Part shown: piece by piece, positions 12,000-23,759 of the stretch
Layout of the letters: each line of letters starts with the position of its first letter
How positions within the stretch are numbered: the stretch's first letter is position 1
Source of the DNA: Diphasiastrum complanatum
Taxonomy: Eukaryota; Streptophyta; Lycopodiopsida; Lycopodiales; Lycopodiaceae
Reading direction: 5' to 3'
Length of the DNA stretch: 64,000 nucleotides
NCBI GenBank assembly: GCA_029204225.1
Contig: CM055109.1
Span: 6,545,982 to 6,609,981 of the forward strand
Notes under the pieces: generated by a model
Told to the model about the DNA's origin: nothing
What the model saw: the letters and a program-made list of their open reading frames with translations, nothing else
The model's database searches: none
Program-made: the position numbers and the translations under genes

Positions 12000-13182
12000 T
12001 TGGACTATATTTATAACTTAAACAATAAAATGTAATTTTTAAGAAATTGCCCAATGTAGTGAGTGGAGGGACACATCGGGTGTTGCTATTTCTCATACCT
12101 CACGAGTCCCCCCTAACCAGCTCATCGCAAAATAGTCAATTTCCATCAAATACTACATCATATTGAAATACGAAGATTAAAACCAAATCGACAAAGGCAG
12201 ATTTATTAATTAACGGATGCACCAAGTTGATATACATACCTGAGATCCTTCATCATGTTCTTGAGTAATGGCGAGGTCAATTCCCTTGCCTTTGTAATCG
12301 ATCTAAGAGGGGCCAGATGTTAATTCAACAAATGGCACTTTCTCAACTGGTGGAGGTTGTAGTGTCTTCAATTCACAAAGTACCTTTTCTAGAGCCTCCT
12401 CAGTAGTATTTGTGTCTTGGCCAACTAGCTTTTGAAATTTAATTGATTAGGTGTGATCAAATGTATCACTGTCCAATTGTATTCACGCCAGTGCAGCCGC
12501 AAGCATCTCATCCTCACGTAAGTCGATAACGTCTTGCAAATCATTCAAAAAAAGATACTCTTCTTCATTAATGATCACCTGAGCAAGGCATCATATACGC
12601 AGCATGGTATCATCAGTGTCGTCCACATCCACTGGTCCTGAGGATGTTTATGCACTTGGTGTTATCTGCATGGCAAGATCTGCTCCTTACTACGAGGTTA
12701 GTTCAACCTCATCTCCAGGCTCCTCCACCTTAGAAACTTTGACGTTGGGCTCCTCTAATTTGTCAACAATATTTCCTAGAAACTCATTAAGCAAAAAACG
12801 ACAATTTACCTAATAAAAACTTCTTTCCTACAATTTATAGATTGAAATTAATTTGTTGCTCTCGTGTGATCTCTATGTAGTGGTCCATCCCCAAATGGCT
12901 CACAAAGCTCTGAAGCCGACGGGCAGCAGAAGGCCTATCCTTTCCATATATGTCAAGAAGTTGAATGGAATCCATGTCACTGCTAAACCTAGAATTTTGA
13001 TTGCATACGGTAGTAAATTCTCTGTCACATAATCACTAACAGACTTGAATTCTTCAATATCAATACGAAGAGTGGGGAGGGTATCTATTTGTGTTGTAAA
13101 CATACTATATATGAGTCTATCTGATCTCAGCAAATGTTGTGTTGGCCAGTAGATTTGCTAGCTGCATCTTACATGACTCCAT
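12000..13182 (-). pseudogene. Gene Y (unrecognised), left copy
   Basis: I do not recognise this protein. The first ATG at 13182-13180 gives MESCKMQLANLL but meets a stop after 22 codons, shared with the right copy. Downstream frames carry VSDYVTENLLPYAIKILG, then after a frameshift YGKDRPSAARRLQSFVSHLG, and around 12260-12560 an acidic stretch containing FQKLVGQDTN and EKVLCELKTLQPPP that ends at a splice-donor-like CAG|GTA. A well-placed TATA box at 13269-13276 suggests this was once a real gene. 12000-12250 looks intronic. The sequence does not show whether it is a host gene or transposon-borne. Confidence 0.5.
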
Positions 13183-13268
13183 AATGAATGCACAAATCAA
13201 ATACACACTAATAGAAAAGTTACAAGAGAGCAAGGAAAATGATGCACATGAAAATGAGAATTCAAGGT

Positions 13269-13276
13269 CTTATATA
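13269..13276 (-). promoter_or_regulatory. Putative TATA box of gene Y
   Basis: TATATAAG on the minus strand lies about 87 bp upstream of the MESCK start, with a C/T-rich leader between. Spacing and sequence suit a plant core promoter. The right arm lacks it because its homology stops at 13170. Confidence 0.5.
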
Positions 13277-13495
13277 GGGGTCACCTTACCAGAAAAATTA
13301 GCTTACAATAATTAAATTATATAATATTCAATGTCATTTCGAAATCCGTTCTACGCAATTTCATCAATGTTTGCCATTGTGGATTGTTGGGGTGCAAGGT
13401 TTGTCCGTTGGCCATTGTTGTTTTCCACTTCATTGGAAGTCACTAGATGAGGTACCCATTGTTTTCCAACGCGAAGTGTAGACAGTCGCCATTCT

Positions 13496-14722
13496 CTATG
13501 TCTTATGTTTTACATTGGACGAAATCCAAGCTGCCCTTCTAGTTGAGTTGGAGGATGAGATTATCGATCTCAACCTTTCATTTTTGGTGTCTTTAATTCT
13601 CTGTTTGCTCAAAATTCCTCGATAGAACCATTGAAAAATCTCAACCAATGCATTGCTAAGTCCTCTTCCTCCGCCATGTTTTTGAAATGTGCAGCCTTTG
13701 CCTTGTAGTGACTTTTTTTCATCCCTTGTGTGTTCCAAATAGATAATGATCTGTATGCCTTTACAAACCAAGGTCCATGAGCATACAAAATATGCCGTTG
13801 ACATTAACATTTTATGAGTGAAATCATTTTAAATGAACTTTGAACAAGAGATACAGATGAGATAAAATTACCATATAGTGAGTGATGTGTGTTTCTCCCC
13901 ATGCATCAATCATCAATTTAATGAAAGTCTGTAACCTATCACAATCATCATCCTTTACATTTCATATATTCATGGTTAATGACAAAGCATCAAATGCTTG
14001 CCAAACCTTAGCACATGTATTAGCCATGTGAGGATTTGAGCCAATATTTGTTGCGCATTCACATACTTCTGTCCAATATTCCCACTGAAGACTACTTTCT
14101 CGTTTTGTGTGATTTGACAACAAATGTCTAGCTTTCGCACCTTCCATAGGCACTGTCGCTGGCAAGTCCTGGGTCATACCACTCAGTTCAACATCCTTGG
14201 TAAGACTCACATGGCCACCATGCAAACCATATCTGATAAAACTATCTCTAGATTTCTAATGTTAATATCTAATCATGATTTTGGCTACATATTCCATGCA
14301 TAGCAACAATGCAAATATGACAATTTATCAAATATTCGTATTTCACCATGCATCGTGCAAAAAAGGACTCTTTCAAGAGGTGGGGTTCCAAGCTTTGTCC
14401 AAACAGTGCATGTTTGGTGGAAGTCACTGGTTGCAATTCAAAATACCCCTATTTTGTCCACTTTCGAACATACAATATAAACAAAAGTGGTTTGCAATTG
14501 CTCCAAGACCACAACCAAACATGCATTTTAAGGTCTTCAAATCAACAGCGAGGTGCCATTCAACGGTAAAGCTTTCCCCATCAACATTTAACAGTTTGCC
14601 TTCATTTTGCGCATGGATTGTCTTAGCTATATTTCATCGGCCAAATATCCATCTCAACACTGTGTGACTCTTCTTATGAACTTCAAACGCGGCTATCCAC
14701 CATATGTGATTTTCAGATTGCA
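13496..14722 (-). pseudogene. Second, diverged member of the gene X family
   Basis: Reading right to left from 14720: NHIWWIAAFEVHKKSHTVLR, then FTVEWHLAVDLKTLKCMF and a following FCLYC, aligning with NHIWWLAAFQ, FQIQWQFAGDLKTLKCM and PCLYC of gene X at 1765-3422. It continues farther C-terminal than that copy, through 14225-13962 and FIKLMIDAWGETHITHYM near 13900 to a basic region at 13810-13496. Stops and frameshifts show decay. The 5' part is cut off by a repeat A fragment at 14724. The FAGDLK motif reads LAVDLK, keeping the Asp. No introns can be assigned. Confidence 0.65.
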
Positions 14723-14723
14723 A

Positions 14724-14990
14724 TGAGCTACTCATCTGCACTCTCTCATACGATCACGTATAGCATTTCCCTCATATAAGAGAGAGATAAGAGAGAGAGA
14801 AAGAGAGAGAGGTAGCACTCAAACACACAAGATTAAGCATCAGAGCTGGTAGTGCTCGAAACAGCTCAACTATGTACATACTCATCCAGACTGCAGAAAG
14901 CACCGGAGGTGGTGGTGCTGACGTGGCTGCTGCTAAGGAACAACTCAACTATAGTTATATATCTTTATCCAAGCCCGGTGAATCCATCAC
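14724..14990 (-). repeat. Repeat A, partial copy
   Basis: Matches about 53820-54095 of the right-arm repeat A, including the GA-rich tract, then stops at GAAT and unrelated sequence follows. It abuts the second gene X member and probably disrupted it. Confidence 0.85.
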
Positions 14991-16848
14991 TACTTTTGAC
15001 GAAATACAACAGGCCATGTGTATTACTAAGTTAATTATTAATTTTTAGTCCCATCGATGACAAATTGGACTTTAGTTTCAATATGAGTAGTATTATATAT
15101 TATTAGTTTGGTCAAGAATCTTTCAAAGAGTGTTGCCATGAAATAAGAGTATATATAAAAGAACTGATCCATTATTTTGTCAACTCACTTCTTCGGTGGT
15201 TTGTACACCTAGTGATAGATGAGATGAGATCATTATAATAGGATCCAATTTGGCAAGCTATGAATGCAAAATTTGAGAAGTCACTCATATGCCAGAGTGG
15301 CAGTCTCTTTTCATAAACATGTTCTCTGTCTGAGAGGGAAATCACAAAAATTTTGCCTGGTTTGAGGCTTTCTTTTAGGATTACTCCATGAGAGAGAAAT
15401 TTCATATAAGAGTCAAGCATCATTTGCAAATCCCAGGGAAGAAATCAAGATAACATTATGTGATGCCTTGCAGCATTTTTGCTTTGAGATTCTTATTCAT
15501 TGTGGCTAATGTGAACTTACTCTTGGGGATAAAGGTTATGTTCTCTTTCTATATTTTTGGCCTTGGGTAATAAAAGAATAGTTGGAATCGTATTGTCAAC
15601 AAACCATATTACATTATATTGGAATGTTCTAACTTATGCCATTTTGGCCTTTTAGGATGAATGCACATGCTAGAATAAAAACTAATCGAAAGGACTACTT
15701 TTTAATACATAAAATGTGTGTAAGTTCAACAACGACGTAGTCGTAAAAGCAATGTCTATAGATGAAAGGGAAAAATATGGGAGCTTTGAACAAAAAAAGA
15801 TAGAAGATGGCCTAAAATCCTTGATCCAAGCTTTGTTGGATTGTCTCATCTGTGCATTGAGTAATTTACAAAGTGTATTTGGTTCTTTGCTTGATTTTCA
15901 AATTCTAATCAAACGAATTCAATTGAAACAAATAAAATATCTAGCCATCAATTTTGGGTAGGAAGAGACAAAAAATAAATAAATTCAAAAAGACAAAGAA
16001 TTCAAAAAATCAAAAGTGAATTACAATAAAAGAATGGCAAATGCATATTATGTATTTTTGTACCATACTACTTATGTTACATTGACAACCAGGAAGTACA
16101 TTATAGGTGTCATTTTTCATTTATAGCTACAGTGTAATCCAATTTTTGTCACAACTAGAAAGATATTGCATTATCACTATCATTTTAATGATGTTTAGAA
16201 CTACGTAAAACTAAAATAAATGAAATAATGTGCACAAATTCCGATAATGTGAACATGATTATAGTTCCCGACAACTAAATTTTAGCAACCTTGGGTATTT
16301 CTCTCTCTCAAAACTCTCTCTCCTAGTTAGCACTCCTTATAGGGTGTTTTCTGGATTCAAAACTTGTCTAGTGCGGCTAGATATTTCAACCATTTAATAA
16401 AACTTAGATACATGTTGAGATTGCCCCCAACATGTGAGAGATGGACAAATGGAAGCAAAAATTCACCTTTAGGTACCTTGACTATATGTCAACATTCAAG
16501 GAGAAAAAAAAAATCACCATTGGTGGTTGAATATAAGTGAAGGATGTTGTGTTGAGGAGTGGGTGACATGCTAGACCTTGATGGAGAAAGGAAAGAATGT
16601 GGCATAAGAAATTTGCATTTGATAGATGCAACTATCGGGCTTTGCAGAATGATCCTTTCTCTTCAATGCATGACTACTGCTATCAAATTTGAACCATACT
16701 ATCACCACAGATGTCACGTTTGATTCTACTTTATTCAAACTTTGAAATCATCAGAATCTATGAGATTGATTCCGTAAACAAACAAAAACTGATAGAATTT
16801 TGATAAGTGAATGTGTTCCATAGCTCAAACAAAACTATAGGAGAACGT
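14991..16848. other. No gene recognised
   Basis: AT-rich sequence. The longest open frames (15172-15429 minus, 15716-15961 plus) lack recognisable motifs. This stretch lies inside the left-only segment, so no second copy helps. Confidence 0.5.
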
Positions 16849-17335
16849 GTTCAGATTAGAGTAGATTAGGGAAGCATATATTTTTTCTGACATAATCTTC
16901 AATGCAATAAGACTGAAGGATTGAATTGAGTAAGCAGCTTGTACAAAAATAGATGAATAGGCACGCATAAGACAATTATAGTGGAGGATGCAACCATGTA
17001 CTTGAAACTTGATATATTATTTGCTTTTCAGCATAGGTTTTTAGAAATACTCCTTTTTCCCTTGATTGAACCACTCAATAAAATATCGAATATTGGATGC
17101 CATCTAATCAAGTTGATTGATTAAGTACAAAGCTCTAATTTCATATTGTGTTTGTTGTGATGTGTTATTAAAAAGTAATTTACACAAATGCATCCATCTT
17201 CATATCAAAAAGTATTGTATACTTCAAATTATATTCTCAATTATTTTCTCCAATCATCTCGATGTTTACCTCTAAAATATAACTTAACCACTACATTGAG
17301 AAGTTGTTGTCCTATTCTAATGAATGTACACTATA
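16849..17335 (+). repeat. Repeat B, copy 1 (LTR-like)
   Basis: Closely similar to 23760-24295 (minus) and 45262-45755 (plus). Shared landmarks are AGATTAGAGTAGATTA at one end and CCTATTCTAATGAATGTA at the other. Part of it is related to the copia-2 LTR, so it is probably a solo or truncated LTR. 17336-17781 holds nothing else I recognise. Confidence 0.7.
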
Positions 17336-17781
17336 GTAGTAGTGATGAAATTTCTCTTCTCTCAAACTTACGTCTATGCTAGGTTGTTAAGAGACAAATT
17401 TTCCTTTACAAATTTTTTATTCCCTTGTGAGATCTATGTATGAATGGCCTGACAATTGATCTGGACTCCTATGTTAAATCGTGGCACCTTCAAAAACTCC
17501 AAACCAACAAAAAATAATATACTATGGTTATAACATGAAGGGCATTCAAGTATTACAAGTTATGATGTAACTTAGGTTCAAATGTTATACCAAACTTAGT
17601 TCTATAACTACATCATGCTTACATGTTTAAAAGTTCACACAAAATCTTTTACTACTATATTGTATTTGTCATTTGAGTTTCGGACATAGCCCTAGGATTA
17701 GTATTCATTTATTAATTTTTCAATTTATAGTTTAGAATATCAACAAAATATTCAATGCATTTCTGAAAGGGAATGTCACAA

Positions 17782-18330
17782 ATGTGTTGGATTTATCTCC
17801 TCTACTCTCCTAAATCCCATGTTAATCTAGTTCCATTCATATCGCTACAGTTTTACATGCATTATCGCACAGTCTACAGAAATGCTCTATTTTTAAAGAT
17901 AGGCAAGAGAATGGCACCCAACTTGTCAGAGTTGGCCGACTTATTGGGGAAGCCCAACTAGGCCGACTTATCGGGGAGTCTGACTTGTCGACTCAACCGA
18001 CATATCGAGGATACCCGACTTGTCTGACATATCGACTACTCCAAGGCCACGGTAGTGACTAGCTCGACTCCGAATAGACAAAGCCTTCTCATGCTCACTT
18101 CATGTATTGTGCAATGACTTGGACAATGACAACAGCAGCCACGATCTCCTCCAGACACAACGGCTCCACGCCATCTTCTTTGTACACCCATCTACGCAAA
18201 TGTAATGACCATTGCAATCTAGGTAAGATGTAGGTGGATCAATTATAATGATTTACAGATAGAGAGACACTGTAGATGCTTTCATGCATCGATTCTTTCT
18301 TTAGACTTATTGTCAGTAATAAACTCATAG
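17782..18330 (+). repeat. Copia-4-type LTR fragment
   Basis: The first 120 bp, from TGTTGGATTTATCTCC, match the LTR start that follows the copia-4 RNase H end at 35792 (minus). The 3' limit is uncertain. It may be a solo LTR. 18331-18830 shows nothing recognisable. Confidence 0.55.
17921..18040 (+). repeat. Short degenerate minisatellite in the LTR
   Basis: About four imperfect units of roughly 25-30 bp built on CCGACTTATCGGGGA, CCGACATATCGAGGA and related forms. Confidence 0.6.
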
Positions 18331-18827
18331 CTTTTACAGAGCGGAGCTAGCTTCTTGAGCATGCGGTTTTGTTCGCTACTTCCATGGTCATTGCTATGAT
18401 GATGAAGAAAACTAATATATTTGTTTTGCATTCATGATTCATTATGCATCTGCCTCAGATAACTCAACAACCTGGTAGAATTACCATTGGACTAGCTTAT
18501 TGATGTATTCATATTGATTCTTGCCTTCTGATATCACAGTTTTTAATTCACTCCGACAATCATTATCCATGTTTCCTTTCTATTGCTTTCTAGTCATGAT
18601 AGTATCATTCATTTCTAGCCAGTTTTTCTTTTCTCGGCATCTCTTAGGTATGTTTGATAGAACAACAATTAAAGAGGTTGTTTGTTTATGGATGAGACGA
18701 GTATAAAAAAATTTCAATTGTCACCTCCATTCTTGCCTTTAAAAGCAAGTGTTATGTCTAAATGTTTTCTTTGCCTAATGCATTCCATCCAAGAGCAGAG
18801 TATAGATAGCTATATTTCAAAAAATTT

Positions 18828-18938
<111 letters not shown>

Positions 18939-19106
18939 CCCCTACACACACACACACTCACACGCTTTCTCTCTTCTCTGCCTTCCCCCACTTTCTCTCC
19001 GTATCTCCCTACCTCTCTTTCTGCCTCCACCGAAATTGTCAAACTCCATCCAGAGCATTGACGCCTACCAAAACCATCGTTCACCATCCAATGCACCAAA
19101 ATGCTT

Positions 19107-19175
19107 TGAGAGATTTTTATCAGTTCGTTACCAGAATTTTACCGGAATTTTGCACAATTTGCACACTTTCCATCA
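19107..19175 (+). repeat. Copia-3 LTR end fragment
   Basis: Matches the last about 65 bp of the copia-3 5' LTR at 33660-33725, including CACAATTTGCACACTTTCCA. No primer-binding site follows. 19176-20096 carries no gene I can support. Confidence 0.7.
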
Positions 19176-20096
19176 TAATATAGGTATACTTTTAATGTTC
19201 GTCTTCTTCAGTAACATAATCTTTTGTGTTTTCACTCTATTTTTTGTCTTTTTCATGGTTTAGTGTTTGTGTTTTCACTCTAGGTTTTGTCTTCTTCATA
19301 TTAATGTTGCATTTCGTGTTTCGTTGTGTGTTTTATCTGCATTTAGCTGGTATATGTCAAACAAAACTAATACAATCACTAAGATGCATGTCATTTTGGA
19401 TCAGGAACTAGACATGCTCTTCATGATTGTAAGACTCGTAGTATTAGGATTCAGCACAATGACCCTAAACTTGATTTTGCTGGTTTCACACCGGTCGTCT
19501 TTGATTGCTGCAGGTCTCTCTAGTCCCATTAAAAACCAAAGATCTCTACCCATTTCAGATCCGAGAAGGATTTTGCTTTCTATCGAAGTAGTCGAGGACG
19601 GAACCTCCTAAAATGTTAGCATGGAATTGTAATATGAACCAATTTCTACATGTTGAACGAGAGATTGAATCATTTACCTTCTTCACGGGAGGCTAGCAAA
19701 AGGAAATTAATCGTACTATAGGGATTCCCAATCATGCATCGATATAGATCTACTGCTATATATTAGAAAAAAATTTCCAAGAAATTTTTCAACATTTGGC
19801 TATCACTTAGATTGCTTTCATATTTGGCAAAATTGATAGACCTGAGATGGCATGGGCATCTTTGCATCCATAAGTTGAGATCCATTAGATACTAATCCAT
19901 TCACATTATTCTCTAAAGTATAAGTTAATTCAACCCTATATTATCATATTTGAAGCCTTTTGATTCCACAACATTCAAAGGTGATGATTATACGATGAGC
20001 ATCTAAAACCTTTAACATATTATGGCGTCCGAACTGTAAAAAATAACTTGGTCAGTTTCTTGGAGATCAAGATTGTCTGCTTCAGCTTTTGGCAAA

Positions 20097-20305
20097 ATGC
20101 CTATGGATCAAGGTACAGAGGAGGAGAAAGGTCTGCTAGATGAAGGTATGTTTTTGCTTGGTGCTGCGAACCCCATAAATCCTGAAAGTTATAGGTTCCC
20201 CTGATGTTTGGTGTGGATACCTATGCCTGTTATTTCTTGGCTAGCGCCCTACTTAGGGGATGTGGGTATCTGCCGAGAAGATGGTGTCATATTGGATCTT
20301 GTTGG
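20097..20305 (+). pseudogene. RTE1-like first-exon pseudogene
   Basis: From ATG at 20097 the frame reads through an acidic N-terminus to NPESYRFP, an in-frame TGA at 20205-20207, then [20 protein letters not shown] and [14 protein letters not shown]. This is the signature N-terminal block of plant REVERSION-TO-ETHYLENE-SENSITIVITY1 / RTE1-homolog proteins (DUF778; membrane proteins acting with ethylene receptors, from family knowledge), where PCC replaces P-stop-C. Similarity stops at about 20305, where the foldback repeat begins. The rest of the gene is missing. The family call rests on recognising the motif and was not searched. Confidence 0.75.
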
Positions 20306-20690
20306 AGCTCAAAATGAGGCCTCGAAAAACTCACAAAAATCCGTGAAGGCTTTGCAAAAATTTTGCGAAAATACCTCAAAATGTGAAAATACCTCAAAAA
20401 TATTTTATGGAAGGAGAGGCCTCAAAAATCTCGCATTGTTTCAAGACCATTTCGAAAATGCTTTAAGGAAAAATGAGAAGCCTTCGCATTTTTCGAGGGC
20501 CATTTCGAGAAGGCTTCGCAAAAAATTTCGCGAAGCCTTCTCAAAATGGTCCTCGAAAAATGCGAAGACCAAATTCGTGAAGGCTTTGAGGCCCAATTTT
20601 GAGAAGGCTTTGTGAAATTGCCCTCGGAAAAATGCGAAGGCTTCAGTATATTTTCGCAAAGCCTTCTCAAAATTTCATGACAATCCTTGA
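20300..20690. repeat. Foldback repeat built on GAAGGCTTTGC / AAAATGCGAAGG
   Basis: About 390 bp of repeated, both-strand variants of GAAGGCTTCGC, CATTTTTCGAGG and AAAATACCTC. It begins where the RTE1-like exon ends and finishes just before copia-5. The central hairpin is annotated separately. It could be a small foldback or MITE-like element; no target-site duplication was identified. Confidence 0.7.
20482..20567. repeat. 38-bp-arm hairpin
   Basis: Arms 20482-20519 and 20530-20567 are reverse complements with about three mismatches, separated by 10 bases. This is the strongest local hairpin I saw in the window. Confidence 0.9.
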
Positions 20691-20769
20691 AATACCTCGC
20701 TGCAAAACAACAAAGAGAATGGCAACGATACAAGTACCGCAATCATTACTTTGAAACACTAATTTGAAA

Positions 20770-22980
20770 AGGAGGATAATCTTTTCAATAATGATTATGC
20801 TTTTGTCACTAATAATCTCATCTCTCCTAAAGACGAGATTTCTGTCACTTCAAATCTTGCTGGTTTTTCAGCAGAAAATAGCTCATCTTCAGCTTTACAA
20901 GTTGCTGTTTTTTCATCTATTGATTGGGTGATTGATAGTGGTGCCACACATCATATGACTTATCACAAAGAAGTCTTCACAAAGCTTGTGAAAGTGCGTG
21001 ATGGAAGCAAAGTTCAAGGTGTTGATAACAACTCTTATCCTATCAAAGATATTGGAGTAATCTCCATTAACATTACCCAATGGTGAGGAGAAGTACATTC
21101 GTAATGTACTTTATGTTCCAAAAATAAAAAAGAATCTCATTTCGGTCTCTACAATTATGAACCAAAGATTGGTTGTGGAATTCAAAAAAGACAAATGTCT
21201 TATCAAAGACCCAAAGAGATCTCTTATGATCATTGCTTCAGGAACATTACGTGGTGGATTCTTCCTTATGGATACCTATGAGCGAAGAGCTTCATCATCT
21301 TTTTGTCTTGTTGCCTCAAGTTCAGATTCTTTGGAGTTGGCTGAATTATGGCATGCTAGGTTTGGACATCTCAACTTTGCTAGCTTGAAGATGTTTAAGA
21401 GATTCAATATGGTTGAAGACATTCCTAATATTGAGCATCCTGAAGGACATGTATGTGAAGGATGCATACTTGGAAAATTTCAAAGGCAAGTTTTTCCAAT
21501 TGATGGAACCATTCGAGTTGATAGCAAATTTGATTTGGTTCATAGTGATGTATGTGGTCCAATGAGGACCGAATCCATTGGAAGGTGCAAGTACTTTGTT
21601 ACTTTTATTGATGTCCTTTCAAGATTTACATGGATTTATCCTATGAAGGCAAAATCTGAAGTTTTTCAACGCCTTAAGGATTTTCTAGCAATGATAGAAA
21701 ACCAGTTAGGGCATTCTTTGAAGATCTTATGTACCAACCGAGGAGGGGAATATATAAAGAGTATGTTAGGTACTTATCTTCAAAGCAAAGGTATCTATCA
21801 TCAAATGACAACTCCTTACACACCTCAACAAAATGGTGTTGCCGAAAGAAAGAATTGCACTATCATGGAGATGGCTCGATGCATGCTCAAGGCAAAGGGC
21901 CTAACTCACAAGCTTTGGGTTGAACTGGTTATAACGGTGGCTTACATTAGTAATCGGTGCCCCACTAAAGCCTTGAAGGTATTAACTCCTTATGAAGTTT
22001 GGTATGGTAAGAAGCCTACTGTTTTTCACTTACACATCTTTGGTTGAACGACTTATGCTTTTATTCCCGATAAGCTAAGAACCAAGCTTGATGATAAAGG
22101 AGTTAAATGCATATTTGCTAGCTATAGTAGTGAAAGCAAGGACAATAGGTTGTTCAATATGGATATTAATAAAATCATAGTGAGTTGTGATGTTCTTTTT
22201 TATGAAAAGACCTCCTACGATGTTGCGCCCACTCATGTTCTCCCATGATGCATATGTTGAAGTATTTTCAGATTTGGTTTTGCCATCTAATCATGAAGAG
22301 CAGGGACTGCCATCTACTTCTAGTGGACAGCCCACTACTTCTTCAATTTTGCAGCCCATAGTTCATCAAGAAGAACCTATTTATGGTGAAGAGCAGCCTG
22401 TTGAAAACATTGGATAGAAAGGTCCAAGTTCGGAACACTTTGGACAACAAAGTGTTGACAAAGGTAAGGCTGTTGGACAGCCCAAACCAGTCCCTACATG
22501 GTTGTTGCAGACTTTGCAAGACATCAAAGTGGATCATTTCTATGAAAGAAAGACTCATGCCTCTACCTGATTTTTTTTATTTTGCTCTTATTTTTATTTG
22601 AGGATGGTGTAGTAGAACTTGTTTTTTATGAGTAGGTCAAAGGAGTGAAATGTTGGGAGGATGCGATGCAAGAGGAGTACAACTCACTCATGAAGAACCA
22701 CACTTGGGTTCTTGTTGATCTTCCACATGGGGCTGGAATCTTCATCTCTCAATAACGATACATTGAGCAGATGTTGAAGCAATCTTCTTTTTTCAAGTTG
22801 TCGCAAGTTGATGCATGCGATGGATGCATTAGTGAAAAGATTCATGCGAAACCTTTTCAACTTGATGTTTTAGCAAAGGCTGAAAAGTTCAAGCATTCTT
22901 TGGAACTGTTTTGTACTAATCAAGGAGGGAGTCAACATGTTTATCGTACCTTTTGGTAGTACATTTCACTTTTTGGGGAT
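20770..22980 (+). pseudogene. Copia-5 polyprotein remnant, left copy
   Basis: Protease WVIDSGATHHMTYH is at about 20925-20965. GAG-pre-integrase follows at about 21345 (LWHARFGHLNFASLKMF) with CEGC. Integrase runs from 21530, with HSDVCGP, then TNRGGEY where the second catalytic Asp is Asn, and NGVAERKN. The frame is long (21157-22047) and ends at a stop in FGXTTYAF. The region from 22640 holds the first RT residues (CWEDVMQEEYNSLMKNHTW) fused directly to the post-catalytic part (GIFISQQRYIEQMLKQ). The RT core with YVDD is deleted, and RNase H is lost too. The mirror copy shares the Asn and the RT deletion. Confidence 0.88.
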
Positions 22981-22993
22981 TTGGGAGGGAGTT

Positions 22994-23755
22994 TGATAGA
23001 CACTACCCATGAGTTAATGCAATGAAGTACCACCAAACCATGCTTTGAGTTAGAGGTGCAGAACATGAATTGAAATAGTTGAGTTGACTTATACCTATTA
23101 CGTAGCAGCGTTTGTTGTTAGAAACCTGGCGTGTCTGAAGATAGAACGGCCTTAAACTTCACAATAGCGATGGTATAAGCACTCTTGTATGTGGAATTAG
23201 TCTTAATATCTTGTTCTATGATCAATGTTATAGATAACATTAGATCTGTTTCATTTGTTTTTTTTAGCTTCTTCAAAAAAAATACATAGTGGTTGTTGTT
23301 AGAAGACAAAACATATATCGTCTCATCAATAATTGTCCTTTCCTTATTAGAATTCTCTGGTTTTTTGCTTGAGATATAATTCGAATTTTAGACATTGTGG
23401 CAAACGTATCATGCACTTTGACACAACGTTGCACCATTATTATTGATCTCATTAGTCTTGTCATATAGCTGTAATTTGATGCTTGATCCACATGTTAGAT
23501 TTTAGAACTATTATTGATATGTAATGTAATCAAGTTGTCCTTTGTTACTCAATTCGATTATAATTCATGAAGTCTCTATGATTGGCATATTGACAATTCA
23601 TTTGGAATCTTTGCACACAGCCGAGAAACTAAGACTAAATTAATATGCTTATTCCTCATTTGCTTGAAAATATAAATGTATTGAATAGACAGACGGACAG
23701 GTGTATGAGATGGCAACTAGTTCTACATTTGATGATCTGAAGAGAAATAATGCTA
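22994..23755 (+). repeat. Copia-5 3' LTR start and unassigned sequence
   Basis: TGATAGACACTACCC follows the purine tract GGGAGGGAGTT, as expected at a 3' LTR start. About 110 bp present in the right arm (after 46648, minus) is missing here. Later sequence has minus-strand open frames (23118-23491) that I do not recognise. The LTR end was not located. Confidence 0.55.
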
Positions 23756-23759
23756 GGTT

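Noticed and set aside
15172-15961. Open frames of 81-85 codons as candidate genes
   Set aside because: No motif, no start context, no second copy and normal AT-rich chance length.
19590-19700. MLAWNCN-like start resembling a LINE endonuclease
   Set aside because: Only about seven residues fit and the following sequence lacks the GNP...D and ET motifs expected of that domain.
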